Positions 43,851 through 52,914 of a stretch of DNA of 64,000 nt are shown piece by piece. Numbering within the stretch: position 1 is the stretch's first letter; each line of letters opens with the position of its first letter. A model generated the notes under the pieces. The model ran no database searches. It saw only the letters and a program-made list of their open reading frames with translations, and was not told where the DNA came from. The translations under genes were made by a program, and so were the position numbers. Source of the DNA: Streptomonospora salina (lineage in GTDB: Bacteria > Actinomycetota > Actinomycetes > Streptosporangiales > Streptosporangiaceae); assembly GCF_014204715.1 (NCBI RefSeq), contig NZ_JACHLY010000002.1:124001-188000 (forward strand), given 5' to 3'.

Positions 43851-46223
43851 CTAATCGCCCATCGCAGCCTCGCTCACCAGGTGGCGAGTGTGGTCCACCT
43901 CCCGGGTCGGGCCTTCCAGACGCACCCGCGCGGTGTGGCGGATGTCCTCGCTCGAAGCGGCCAGGGAGAGGTCGAGGTCGCCGGCCTCGACCACGCGGCG
44001 CCCGTCGGGCCCGGTGTAGGCCGCCAGATCGGCCGCCACCGCGAACTCCACCCGCCGTTCCTGGCCCGGCTGCAGCTCCACCCGCGCGTAGCCGATGAGG
44101 CTGCGCACCGGCCGGCTCACCCGGGCGACCGGATCGCCCAGGTAGACCTGGACGACCTCGGCGCCGGCGCGCGCTCCCGTATTGCGCACCGTGCAGCCCA
44201 CGGTGAAGGAGCCGTCGGTGGCGGTGGCGGCCGGGTCGCCCGCGGCCGCGGGGCGGGCCTGGGCCCGGAAGTCCGTCCACGCGAAGGAGGTGTAGGACAG
44301 GCCGTGGCCGAAGGGGTAGAGCGCCGTCGGGTCGACCGAGCTGACCTCGCTGCGCCGCCCCAGGGCGGGAGCCAGGTAGGACACGGGCTGGGCACCGACC
44401 TCCCGCGGCACCCCCACGGGCAGCCGCCCGCTGGGATTGACCCGCCCGGCCAGCACGCCGGCGACCGCCCGGCCGCCCTCTTCGCCGGGGAAGAACGCCT
44501 GCACCGCGGCCGCCGACCGCTCGGCCAGGTCCTCCAGCCCGTAGGGGCGCCCGCTCATCACGACCAGCACCACCGGGGTGCCGGTCTCCAGCAGCGCCTC
44601 CACCAGCTGCCGCTGGACCCCGGGCAGCCGCAGATCGGCGACGTCGCAGCCCTCGCCGGAGGTGCCCCGGCCGAAGAGCCCGGCCCGGTCGCCCACCACC
44701 GCCACGCACACGTCGGCGGCCTCGGCGGCGGCGACGGCGTCGGCGATGCCGGAGGTGTCGGGATCGTCGACGCCGCACCCGCCCCGGTGGTCGAGTTCGG
44801 TTCCGGGAAGCTCGGCGCGCAGCGCCTCCAGCAGCGTGGGCACCTCGATGCCGATCCCGGTGTCGGGATGGGAGGGGCCGACGTGGGCGGGGAAGGAGTA
44901 GCAGCCCAACATGCCCTCGGTGGATCCGGCGAGCGGCCCCACCACGGCCGTGCGGGCCGCGCCCGCCAGCGGCAGCGCACCGGCGGGATTGGCCAGCAGC
45001 ACCACCGACTCCTCGGCGAGGCGGCGAGCCAGGTCGCGGTGCTCGGGCGGGTCCAGGTCGATGTCGACGTCGGCCCCCGCCCCGGTCCCGCCGGCGCCTT
45101 CGGCGGGGAACGGCGACCAGTCGGCGTCGAGCAGCCCCAGTTCGCACTTCTGGGTGAGCACCCGCAGCGCGGCGCGGTCCACGGCTTCTTCGGACACCCG
45201 CCCCCGGCGCACCTCTTCGGCCAGCGGCGCGCCGTAGCAGCGCAGTGTCGGCAGCTCGATGTCGACGCCGGCGTCCAGCGCCGCTGCGGCGGCGTCGCCG
45301 GCCGAGCCGGCGGTGCCGTGCAGCGTCTCCAGGAACGTCACCGCGAAGTAGTCCGAGACCACGGTTCCGGAGAATCCCCAGTCCTCGCGCAGCAGGCGGG
45401 TGAGCAGTCCGGGGTCGGCCGTGGCGGGGACGCCGTCGTTGGCCGTGTAGGAGGGCATGACCGACCTGGCGCCGCCCAGCGCCACCGCCATCTCGAACGG
45501 CGGCAGCAGCAGGTCGGCGAACTCCCGCGTGCCCGCCGAGACCGGGGCGAGGTTGCGCCCGGCCCGCGAGGCCGAGTACCCGGCGAAGTGCTTGAGGGTG
45601 GCGACGACGCCGGAGGACTGCAGTCCGCGCACATAGGCGGTGGCCACGGTGCCGACGAGGTAGGGGTCCTCGCCGATCGTCTCCTCGGTGCGGCCCCAGC
45701 GGGAGTCGCGCGAGACGTCCAGGACCGGGGACAGCCCCTGGTGCACGCCGACGCGCCGCATCGAAGAGCCGATCTGGGCGGCCATCTCCTCGACGAGGTC
45801 GGGGTCGAATGCGGCGCCCCAGGCCAGCGGTGTCGGGTAGACGGTGGCCTGCCATGCGGCGAAGCCCGAGAGGCACTCCTCGTGGGCGATCGCGGGGATG
45901 GCGAACCGGTTGGCGGCGGCGATCTCCTTCTGGGAGTTGGCCAGCGCCTGCACCCCCATGGCCGGGTCGACGGGGGCGGTGCCGAACGGGCGGGTGAGGT
46001 GGCCGAGCCCGCGGGAGATGACGCCCTCCCAGTCGGGCGGCTCCTCGGCCAGGTCGTGCTGGTGGGGGGCGACCCCCTCACCGGATCCGTCGGCGCCCAC
46101 CCAGACCCCGTAGAGCTGGGCGATCTTCTCCTCTAAGGACATGAGGCGGAGAACCTCGCCCGCCCGTTCGGCGGCCGGACGCGCGGCGTCCTGCCAGGGG
46201 GCGGGGTTGGAATGGGGCGACAT
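43851..46223 (-). CDS. bxlA: GH3 beta-xylosidase/beta-glucosidase
   Basis: 790 residues. GH3 N-terminal barrel with SRWGRTEETIGEDPYLVG, KHF (211-213) and the nucleophile in VVSDYFAVT (Asp 291). The C-terminal domain has GEGCDVADLRLPG, then a fibronectin-III-like end. No signal peptide, so it acts inside the cell on imported oligosaccharides. As last gene after a binding protein and two permeases it matches BxlA of the Streptomyces bxlEFGA xylobiose operon; activity on cellobiose is not excluded. Confidence 0.85.
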   Translation of the reverse strand: MSPHSNPAPWQDAARPAAERAGEVLRLMSLEEKIAQLYGVWVGADGSGEGVAPHQHDLAEEPPDWEGVISRGLGHLTRPFGTAPVDPAMGVQALANSQKEIAAANRFAIPAIAHEECLSGFAAWQATVYPTPLAWGAAFDPDLVEEMAAQIGSSMRRVGVHQGLSPVLDVSRDSRWGRTEETIGEDPYLVGTVATAYVRGLQSSGVVATLKHFAGYSASRAGRNLAPVSAGTREFADLLLPPFEMAVALGGARSVMPSYTANDGVPATADPGLLTRLLREDWGFSGTVVSDYFAVTFLETLHGTAGSAGDAAAAALDAGVDIELPTLRCYGAPLAEEVRRGRVSEEAVDRAALRVLTQKCELGLLDADWSPFPAEGAGGTGAGADVDIDLDPPEHRDLARRLAEESVVLLANPAGALPLAGAARTAVVGPLAGSTEGMLGCYSFPAHVGPSHPDTGIGIEVPTLLEALRAELPGTELDHRGGCGVDDPDTSGIADAVAAAEAADVCVAVVGDRAGLFGRGTSGEGCDVADLRLPGVQRQLVEALLETGTPVVLVVMSGRPYGLEDLAERSAAAVQAFFPGEEGGRAVAGVLAGRVNPSGRLPVGVPREVGAQPVSYLAPALGRRSEVSSVDPTALYPFGHGLSYTSFAWTDFRAQARPAAAGDPAATATDGSFTVGCTVRNTGARAGAEVVQVYLGDPVARVSRPVRSLIGYARVELQPGQERRVEFAVAADLAAYTGPDGRRVVEAGDLDLSLAASSEDIRHTARVRLEGPTREVDHTRHLVSEAAMGD

Positions 46224-46243
46224 ATACCGTCCTTCTTCATTGT

Positions 46244-46267
46244 GGAGCCCCGCGCACGCGGGGCTCC
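46244..46267 (-). terminator. Intercistronic hairpin between permease and GH3 genes
   Basis: Perfect arms GGAGCCCCGCG / CGCGGGGCTCC with a two-base gap, in the 81-base spacer before the GH3 gene. No U-tract follows, so partial termination or mRNA-end protection of the transporter message is more likely than full stop. Confidence 0.6.
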
Positions 46268-46304
46268 AGTGGCTGTCGGTTCCGGTGGGGGGCAGGCGCG
46301 CCGG

Positions 46305-47216
46305 CTACTTTCCGCCGACGCCCATCATTCCGCTGACCAGGGATCGGCGAGCGATCAGGTAGACGATGAACAGGGGGACCGTCGCCAGCACGACGGCGGC
46401 CAGCAGCCCCGGGATGTCGACCCGGTACTGCCCCTGGAACTCGAACAGGCCCAGCGTGATCACCCGCTTCTCCGGGGACTGGGTCATGATCAGCGGGAAC
46501 AGGAACCCGTTCCAGGCCTGCAGCGCGGCGTAGATCGCGATGGTGCTGATGCCGGACCGGGAGAGCGGGACGACCAGGCGGAAGAACATGCGTACCGACC
46601 CGGCGCCGTCCAGCTCCATGGCCTCGTAGAGGTCGTCGGAGATGTCGCGCATGGATCCGGTCAGGATCAGGATGCACACCGGCAGTGCGAAAGCCGCGGT
46701 CGGCAGCATGATGGCCAGCAGCGAGTCGTACAGGCCCATCTCGATGATGATCAGATAGACCGGGATGATCACCGCCTGGTTGGGGATGGCCAGCCCCAGC
46801 AGGAACGCCCGGAACAGCGTGTTGGTCAGCAGGGAGCGGGTGCGCACGATGGCGTAGCCGGCCGTGACCGCGAGGGCGACCACGATGGCGACCACCACCG
46901 CGGTCACGATGGCCGTGTTGAGCACGAAACCGAGCAGACCGTTGTCGATGGCCCGGGCGTAGTTGTCCAGGGTCGGATCGGTCGGGATGCTCAGCGGCCC
47001 TGCGGACCGGTATTCCGAGGTCTGCTGGAACGTGGCCGCCAGCAGGGCGTACAGCGGCACGCCCACCACCAGCAGCCAGGCGAACGCGCCCAGCCCGGCG
47101 ACCGGGTTGGGGCGCTGGCGCCAGCTGCGCAGGCGCCTGCGGCGGCCCGGTGCGCCCGGGCCGGAGCCCGTGCTCGGTGTCTTCTGGCCGGCGGGTGCCG
47201 GAGAGGTCGCGGTCAC
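46305..47216 (-). CDS. bxlG: Sugar ABC permease, MalG-type
   Basis: 303 residues from GTG 47216, overlapping the MalF-type gene's stop. Six hydrophobic segments and EAA loop LYEAMELDGAGSVRMFFRLVVP. N-terminal about 35 residues are Pro/Gly/Arg-rich and cytosolic. Partner of the MalF-type protein in a xylo-oligosaccharide importer by operon context. Confidence 0.9.
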   Translation of the reverse strand: MTATSPAPAGQKTPSTGSGPGAPGRRRRLRSWRQRPNPVAGLGAFAWLLVVGVPLYALLAATFQQTSEYRSAGPLSIPTDPTLDNYARAIDNGLLGFVLNTAIVTAVVVAIVVALAVTAGYAIVRTRSLLTNTLFRAFLLGLAIPNQAVIIPVYLIIIEMGLYDSLLAIMLPTAAFALPVCILILTGSMRDISDDLYEAMELDGAGSVRMFFRLVVPLSRSGISTIAIYAALQAWNGFLFPLIMTQSPEKRVITLGLFEFQGQYRVDIPGLLAAVVLATVPLFIVYLIARRSLVSGMMGVGGK

Positions 47217-48181
47217 ATCCCCTCCCGGGTACTGCGCATCGAGCCGAATCCGGTGAAGCGCACCATCAGCAGCGAGGCGAGGGTGGCCACGGCGACGAGC
47301 ACGCACGCGACGGCGCTCGCGTAGCCGTACTGGTAGTTCTCGAATCCGGCTTCATACATCAGGAACGGCACGATCGTCGTGGCGTGGCCGGGGCCGCCGC
47401 CGGTGATGATCAGGACCGTGTCGAAGTAGGTCAGCGACCCCACGAGCATCAGCACCGACGACGTCGTGACCGTGTTGCGCAGCTGGGGCAGGGTGATGTG
47501 CCAGAACGAGCGGTAGCGGCCGGCGCCGTCGATCTCGGCGGCCTGGTACAGCGACTCGGGGATCTGGCGGGCTCCGCCCTGGTACAGCAGGGTGTGCAGC
47601 GGAATGAACTGCCAGCCGCTCACGAACAGGATCACGAGGAAGGCCCCGGACTCGCTGCTGAGGACGTCCAGACCGGGTATCCCGATCATGGGACCGATCT
47701 GGGCGAGTGGACCGAAGTTGGGGTCCAGCAGCGCCCGCCAGATGATGGCGATGGCGGCCGAGGACAGCAGCAGCGGCACGAAGAAGATCGCCGAGAGCAC
47801 CGCCCGGTTGCGCTGGCGGCCTGCGGCCCACACACCCAGCAGCATCGCGACCGGCGTCTGCGTGGCCCAGCTGCCGAAGGTCAGCAGCAGGGTCAGCATG
47901 ATCGCCTGGTGCATCACGGGATCGCCCGCGAGGCGGGCCCAGTTCTCGAACCCGATGAACTCGGGCGATCCCAGGCCGCCCCAGCTGGTCAGCGACAGGT
48001 AGACGACCAGCACCATGGGCAGCACGGCGAACAGCGAGAAGAACAGCAGCGCGGGAAGCCCCCACCAGGCGCTGGGGCGCCCGGCCTTCGGCGCGCCCGG
48101 GCGCGCGCCGCCGGCGGCGGCGCGCGCCCGGGACCGAGTCGACGCGGGGCGTCCGTCCCGGTTCGGCGAAACGACACTCAC
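47213..48181 (-). CDS. bxlF: Sugar ABC permease, MalF-type
   Basis: 322 residues from GTG 48181, coupled to the binding-protein stop (GTGA). EAA loop LYQAAEIDGAGRYRSFWHITLP and GGGPGHATTIVPFLMYEAGF are family features. Six membrane segments follow a cytosolic basic N-terminus. Confidence 0.9.
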   Translation of the reverse strand: MSVVSPNRDGRPASTRSRARAAAGGARPGAPKAGRPSAWWGLPALLFFSLFAVLPMVLVVYLSLTSWGGLGSPEFIGFENWARLAGDPVMHQAIMLTLLLTFGSWATQTPVAMLLGVWAAGRQRNRAVLSAIFFVPLLLSSAAIAIIWRALLDPNFGPLAQIGPMIGIPGLDVLSSESGAFLVILFVSGWQFIPLHTLLYQGGARQIPESLYQAAEIDGAGRYRSFWHITLPQLRNTVTTSSVLMLVGSLTYFDTVLIITGGGPGHATTIVPFLMYEAGFENYQYGYASAVACVLVAVATLASLLMVRFTGFGSMRSTREGM

Positions 48182-49473
48182 TGCAGGGCCGCCACGTTGT
48201 CGACGAACTCCTCGGGGGTGACCTGCTTGTTGAAGAGCCTCTCGATCTCGGTCACCATCGGCTCGGCCACCGACCGGTCCAGCGCCTGGTCCCAGGAGAG
48301 CTGGAAGGTGGGCGCGTCGCGGACCATCCGGTACTGGAAGGTGGCGAAGTCGGGGTTGGGCGAGTGCTCCTCGATCATCTCCTCGGAGTTGTCGGTGGTG
48401 GGAACCTCGCCGTTTTCGACCATGTCCTGGACGTACTCGTCGGTGTAGGTCTGCTTGAGGAAGTCGACCTCGGCTTCGCTGTCGCCGTCGTCGGTGACGG
48501 AGAAGAAGTTGGTCGGGTTGCCCACGACGGCCTGGGGGGCGCCGTCGCCGTCGGGCATGGCGGGGAAGGCGGCGTAGCCCAGGTCCTCCTTGGCGAACTC
48601 CTCGGCGTCGGCCAGCTGGGTGGAGTACTCCCAGGAGCCCATGAGGTGCATGGCGGCCTTGCCCTCGGACAGCAGGGCCGATGCCCCGCCTTCCTCATAG
48701 CTCACCGAGGCGTAGTTGTCGCCGAAGGCGCCGCGGTCGACCAGGTCCTGCACCGTCTCGGCGGCTTCGAGCACGGCCGGGTCGCGCCAGCCCTCCGAGT
48801 CGCCGTTCTGAATGCGCTGGAAGACCTCGTAGCCGCCCTGGCGGTCGACCAGGTACTGCATCCACATCTGCTCGGTCCAGGGGGTGGCTCCGCCGAGCGC
48901 GAAGGGCGTCACGCCCTCGTCCTTGAAGGTGTCGACGAGGTCGAGCAGGTCCTGCCACGTCTCGGGCGGCTCGGCGCCGGCGTCCTCGAACACCTGCTCG
49001 TTGAAGAAGAGCATGACCGGCTGGGTCCCGCGCAGCGGGATGCCGTACTGGGTGTCGTTGACCTTGCCCGCCTCGAGGATGGAGGGGATGAAGGCCTCTT
49101 CCATCTCGGGGTTCTCCTGGAGCGTGGCACCCAGGGGCAGGAGCATCTCCTGGTCGACGTAGGCCTCGATGCTGCCGCCGCCCCAGTTGAAGAACATGTC
49201 GGGGGACTGGCCCGATCCCATGACCGTGCGCAGCTTGTCCTCGTACCCGTCGCCGGGCACCTCGTTGACCACGGCCTCGACGTCCTCGTGGTTCTCGTTG
49301 AACCGCTCGGCGGCGTTCTTCTGCACCACCGCGAGCGAGTCCTGGTACATCATCACGTTCAGCTCACCGTCGCCGCCGGATCCTCCGGAATCGCCGGAGC
49401 CTCCTCCGCAGGCGGTAGTGGCGAACAGGAGCAGCGCGAAAGCGCCAGCGGCGCCGGCCCTGTGGGGAATCAT
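48178..49473 (-). CDS. bxlE: Sugar-binding lipoprotein of the ABC importer
   Basis: 431 residues from ATG 49473 with AAGGACG ahead. The signal LLLFATTACGGG carries a lipidation Cys near 22, followed by a Gly/Ser linker. The domain (MYQDSLAVVQKNAAERFNEN, PDMFFNWGGGSIEAYVD, GKAAMHLMGSWEYSTQL) is a family 1 solute-binding protein like BxlE/CebE. First gene of the operon; its expression is usually highest. Confidence 0.9.
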   Translation of the reverse strand: MIPHRAGAAGAFALLLFATTACGGGSGDSGGSGGDGELNVMMYQDSLAVVQKNAAERFNENHEDVEAVVNEVPGDGYEDKLRTVMGSGQSPDMFFNWGGGSIEAYVDQEMLLPLGATLQENPEMEEAFIPSILEAGKVNDTQYGIPLRGTQPVMLFFNEQVFEDAGAEPPETWQDLLDLVDTFKDEGVTPFALGGATPWTEQMWMQYLVDRQGGYEVFQRIQNGDSEGWRDPAVLEAAETVQDLVDRGAFGDNYASVSYEEGGASALLSEGKAAMHLMGSWEYSTQLADAEEFAKEDLGYAAFPAMPDGDGAPQAVVGNPTNFFSVTDDGDSEAEVDFLKQTYTDEYVQDMVENGEVPTTDNSEEMIEEHSPNPDFATFQYRMVRDAPTFQLSWDQALDRSVAEPMVTEIERLFNKQVTPEEFVDNVAALQ

Positions 49474-49484
49474 GGCCACGTCCT

Positions 49485-49510
49485 TATCGAAACTATCGGA
49501 TACGTTATCG
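49485..49510. promoter_or_regulatory. TATCG repeats between bxlE and its LacI regulator
   Basis: Three direct TATCG copies (49485, 49494, 49506) in an A/T-rich patch 12-38 bases before bxlE. The third forms GATACGTTATC, a near-palindrome. Likely promoter/operator of the bxl operon for the divergent LacI protein. The CGAA-N-TTCG motif described for Streptomyces BxlR was not found exactly. Confidence 0.4.
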
Positions 49511-49611
49511 CAACGCGTGCTGCCAGAATTTACGGCCCTGCCACAAAGACCGTCAATACTCCACGAGAAGTTCATCACCCTCCCCCCGCGTCACCGCCGC
49601 CCGACGCCCAG

Positions 49612-49617
49612 TAAAAT
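49612..49617 (+). promoter_or_regulatory. -10 element for a leaderless LacI regulator transcript
   Basis: TAAAAT (5 of 6 to consensus) ends 8 bases before GTG 49626. With no ribosome-binding site in front of that GTG, this spacing suggests the transcript starts at or next to the start codon. Confidence 0.5.
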
Positions 49618-49625
49618 GCGTGCTT

Positions 49626-50675
49626 GTGACAGCAGAACCCGCACCGCCGCCCCACGGCCCCGCCGGATCCGAACCCGTGACGATCTCGAAAATTGCGGAG
49701 GCTGCGGGGGTGTCCGTGCCGACGGTCTCCAAGGTCCTCAACGGACGCGCCGACGTCGCGCCCGAAACCCGCGCGCGCGTCGAGGAGCTGATCCACCGGC
49801 ACGGCTACCGCCGGCGGCGCGGCCCCGGCGCGGGCCGTTCACCCACCATCGATCTGGTCTTCCACGAGCTGGACAGCGCGTGGGCCATAGAGGTCATCCG
49901 CGGTGTGGAGCGCATCGCCCGCTCCGAAGGCCTCAGCGTCGTGCTGTCGGAGTCCGGCGGCGAGCAGACTCCGCGCGACGCGTGGGTCGAGGCGGTGCTG
50001 GGCCGCCAGTCCACGGCCGCGATCCTGGTCTTCTCCGATCTGGCGCCCGACCAGCAGGCGCGGCTGACCGCGCGCAGCATCCCGTTCGTGGTGGTCGACC
50101 CCACGGGCGACACCGAGGAGGACGTCCCCTCGATCGGCTCGGCCAACTGGAACGGCGGCCTGGTGGCCACCCGGCACCTCATCGAGCTCGGCCACGAGCG
50201 CATCGCCGTGATCGGCGGCCCCACCGACGTGCTGTGCAGCCGGGCGCGCATCGACGGCTACCGCTCGGCGCTGGACTCGGCCGGGCTGCCGGTGGACCAC
50301 GATCTGATCCGCTCGGGCGACTTCCACATCGAGGGCGGCCACAGCCACGGCCGCGACCTGCTGACCTCTCCGGATCCGCCCACGGCCGTCTTCGCCGGCA
50401 GCGACCTGCAGGCGATGGGGCTGTACGAGGCGGCGCGCGAGCTGGGCGTGCGCATCCCCGAGGACCTCAGCGTCGTGGGCTACGACGACCTTCCCGTGGC
50501 GCGCTGGGTGGGGCCGCCGCTGACGACGGTGCGCCAGCCCCTCACCGAGATGGCCGAAGAGGCCACCCGGTTGGCGCTGCTGCTCAGCCGCGGCCAGCAG
50601 CCGCCCAACCTGCGCCTGGACCTGGCCACCAACCTCGTGGTCCGCCAAAGCACGGCTGGGTCCCGGCCCCGCTGA
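49626..50675 (+). CDS. bxlR: LacI-family regulator of the bxl operon
   Basis: 349 residues from GTG 49626; GTG 49677 is an alternative. HTH TISKIAEAAGVSVPTVSKVLNGRADVAPETRARV, then a periplasmic-binding-like effector domain (ASTVYD-like DVPSIGSANWNGGLVATRHLIELGHERIAVIGG, SVVGYDDLPVARWVGPPLTTVRQP). Divergent from bxlEFGA and by synteny the BxlR counterpart, relieved by xylose or xylobiose. Confidence 0.85.
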   Translation: MTAEPAPPPHGPAGSEPVTISKIAEAAGVSVPTVSKVLNGRADVAPETRARVEELIHRHGYRRRRGPGAGRSPTIDLVFHELDSAWAIEVIRGVERIARSEGLSVVLSESGGEQTPRDAWVEAVLGRQSTAAILVFSDLAPDQQARLTARSIPFVVVDPTGDTEEDVPSIGSANWNGGLVATRHLIELGHERIAVIGGPTDVLCSRARIDGYRSALDSAGLPVDHDLIRSGDFHIEGGHSHGRDLLTSPDPPTAVFAGSDLQAMGLYEAARELGVRIPEDLSVVGYDDLPVARWVGPPLTTVRQPLTEMAEEATRLALLLSRGQQPPNLRLDLATNLVVRQSTAGSRPR

Positions 50676-50757
50676 CGCCCCGGGGCGGGCCGCGCACGGG
50701 CGGAGCCGGTACGCCCGCCGCGGGCCCGGACTCGGGGCGGCGGTTCCGGTACGCGAA

Positions 50758-50790
50758 CGAGGGGCGGGGCCGCAGCCGCCCCGCCCCTCG
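50758..50790 (+). terminator. Hairpin after the LacI gene
   Basis: Perfect 13-base arms CGAGGGGCGGGGC (50758-50770) and GCCCCGCCCCTCG (50778-50790), loop of 7, 82 bases after the stop. No U-tract. Confidence 0.65.
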
Positions 50791-51496
50791 TCGCGGCGGC
50801 GCCCTCAAGGGGCGGAAGGGCGCCGTATCCGGGGAGGACCGTGTCGCGGCGGCTGCGGGGCCGCCGCCGGATGCAGGCCTGGAACCGGCCGCACGAGGCC
50901 GCAGTGGTAGTGATGCGGCCGGTCCCAGGGATCGGGGGGACGCGCCGGGGCGCGGAGGCGCGAGCGTGTCCGGGCGCAGGGGATCCGCCCGGAACCGCCC
51001 GGCGGCGGCGCCGGGCGCCGGCGCGGGGCCGGCGCCGATTGCGCCCGCCGCCCCCGCGCCCCCGGCGCGCCGTCAGGGGGGCGGCAGCGGGGAGCTGCAC
51101 CGCCGGATCGGACCGGTCGGCGCAGCCGGGCGCGGCGCGCGTTCGGCATGGCTCGTCCTCCCAGTCGCGATTCGGTCCGGTGGCGGATCGGTGGCCGGGG
51201 CGTGTCCGCCCGGCTCCGGGGCCGGGCGGTGCTCGGACACCGTCGGCGGCGTAGCGGGAATCGGCGGCGGCGCGGCGGTGCGCCCCGCCGGTGCGGCGGT
51301 CGGGGAGGCCTACCGGTGCCGCGGCGGACCGGCGCCGCGCGGTATCGGCGGCGCGGCTGCGGAACCCGGGCGGGGAACCGCTCCGGGGGATGCGGCCGGA
51401 GCGGCCCGGCGGCTACTCAGACGAGGTCCTCGGCCCACGGGGTGTACTCCCTTCGGGTCGTGCGCGTCCACGGTCGGCCACCCGCACTCCCCGGAT

Positions 51497-51510
51497 TGGG
51501 AGCGCTCCCA
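51497..51510. promoter_or_regulatory. Perfect CebR-type operator with upstream minus-strand promoter
   Basis: TGGGAGCGCTCCCA is identical to the CebR box of Streptomyces, which controls cellobiose/cellulose genes. On the minus strand TTGGTG (51549-51544) and TTACAT (51527-51522) with a 16-base spacer form a promoter whose transcript would start next to this box and run leftward. No intact gene follows. The LacI gene at 51633 converges on it from the right. Confidence 0.75.
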
Positions 51511-51632
51511 TGCAGTGACGAATGTAACACGATCGCCATGAGACACCAAGAGGTCACATACCGAAACAAACGCGAAAAGCAGAAACCGCAGGTCGCATCA
51601 CCCGGTCGAGGGGCGCACACCGGCCCGGGTCC

Positions 51633-52652
51633 TCAGCCCGGTGGCGGCGGCGCCGTGCTGGCGCGGAGAACCAGCTCGCCCGGCGACGTCGGAACCCGGC
51701 GCGAGGCGCCTGAGGCGATCGCCTCCAGCAGCAGCGAGGCCGCCAGCCGGCCGTACTCGGGCAGGTCCCGGCGGATCGCCGTGAGCGCGGGCCGCACCGC
51801 CTGGCACAGCGGCGAGTCGTCCCCGGCCACGACCGACAACCCGTCCGGAACGGAGAAGCCCAGCTCCTGGGCGGCCCCCAGCCCCGCGACCGCCATGAGG
51901 TCGTTGTCGTAGATCAGCGCGGTCGGCGGCGCGGGGCCGTCGAGGAGCGCGCGGGCGGTGCGGGCCCCGCTCTCGCCGCTGTAGTCGGAGTGCAGGACCG
52001 GGGGCGGCTCCAGTCCGCGCTCGCGCGCGGCCTGGACCAGCGCCGCGGTGCGCACGCCGGTGTGTACGAGGTCCTGCGGCCCGGCCACGCGCCCGATCCG
52101 CCGGTGGCCCAGGCCCGCGAGGTACTCCACCGCCCGGCGCATGCTCCCGCCGTCGTCGGACCATACGCACGGCAGGCCTCCGGTGCCCTCGGGGCCGCCC
52201 ACGACCACCGCCGGCAGTCCCATCTCGGGCAGGGCGCCCACGCGCGGGGCGCCGCGGCGCAGGTCGACCATCAGCGCCCCGTCCACGCGGCGCTCGGCGT
52301 GCCACCGCTTGTAGGTGGTCAGCTCCGGCGCGGTCGCTTCGACCGACTGCAGCATGAGCGCAGTCTCACCCTCGGCCGGTTCCTCCTGGATACCGGCGAT
52401 GAAGCGCATGAAGAACGTTTCGACGCCCAGCCCCAGGGCGGGTCTGTCGATGACGAGGCCGATGGCGCCGCCGCGGCCGTCGGACAGGGCGCGGGCGGCG
52501 CTGCTGGGCACCCGGCCCAGCTGCCCGGCGAGCTGCAGGATTCGGCCGCGCGTCGTGTCGGACACCCCGGGCCGACCGTTGAGCGCGGCCGATACCGCGC
52601 CTTCGGACACCCCCGCCGCCCTCGCGATGTCGTTGATCGTCGGGCGCCTCAT
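51633..52652 (-). CDS. LacI-family transcriptional regulator
   Basis: 339 residues; ATG 52652 opens the HTH (RPTINDIARAAGVSEGAVSAALNGRPGVSDTTRGRI). Effector domain with GAIGLVIDRPAL, GLPAVVVGGPEG, AVEYLAGLGHRRIGRVAGP and LSVVAGDDSPLCQAVRPALTAIRRD. Divergent from the GH10 xylanase, which it probably controls. The helix differs from CebR, so its site cannot be named. Confidence 0.85.
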   Translation of the reverse strand: MRRPTINDIARAAGVSEGAVSAALNGRPGVSDTTRGRILQLAGQLGRVPSSAARALSDGRGGAIGLVIDRPALGLGVETFFMRFIAGIQEEPAEGETALMLQSVEATAPELTTYKRWHAERRVDGALMVDLRRGAPRVGALPEMGLPAVVVGGPEGTGGLPCVWSDDGGSMRRAVEYLAGLGHRRIGRVAGPQDLVHTGVRTAALVQAARERGLEPPPVLHSDYSGESGARTARALLDGPAPPTALIYDNDLMAVAGLGAAQELGFSVPDGLSVVAGDDSPLCQAVRPALTAIRRDLPEYGRLAASLLLEAIASGASRRVPTSPGELVLRASTAPPPPG

Positions 52653-52914
52653 CGTCTGGTCCCCCCGCCTGTGAGCGCGCCGCCGCATCCTGAAACCAAC
52701 AGCTCGCCCGGGCACGGGCCGCGGCGAGCGGGCACGGGCGCCCCCGCCGCGGCGCCGCCGCGCACGGCGCGGAGCGGCGGCCGCAACCGGCCACGGCGGC
52801 TACCGTGGCAGAACCCGGCTGGGACCATGGGGCCACGCGCCGAGGACGCGGCGCCCGTGGCGCGCCCGGCCCGGACGCGCCGGCGGCATGTATCGGACCG
52901 AAAGAGGCGGCACC

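Larger units (their letters stand above)
50676..51632. other. Long gene-poor region with a CebR-type operator
   Basis: About 960 GC-rich bases between two lacI genes. Only short ORFs occur. On the minus strand one at 50805-51149 has a good GGGAGGA site but Arg/Pro-rich, poorly biased codons. One at 51310-51438, after GAAGGGAG, encodes MGRGPRLSSRRAAPAA, slightly signal-like. Neither is convincing. It probably contained a secreted-enzyme gene that has decayed. Confidence 0.5.

Noticed and set aside
50805-51149. 114-codon minus-strand ORF with a strong ribosome-like site
   Set aside because: Weak third-position GC bias compared with neighbours, Arg/Pro-rich, no motif. Mentioned only in the region note.
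49169-51541. 790-codon plus-strand frame across the LacI gene and the empty region
   Set aside because: It runs out of frame over a well-supported LacI gene, and its composition is typical of non-coding frames in GC-rich DNA.
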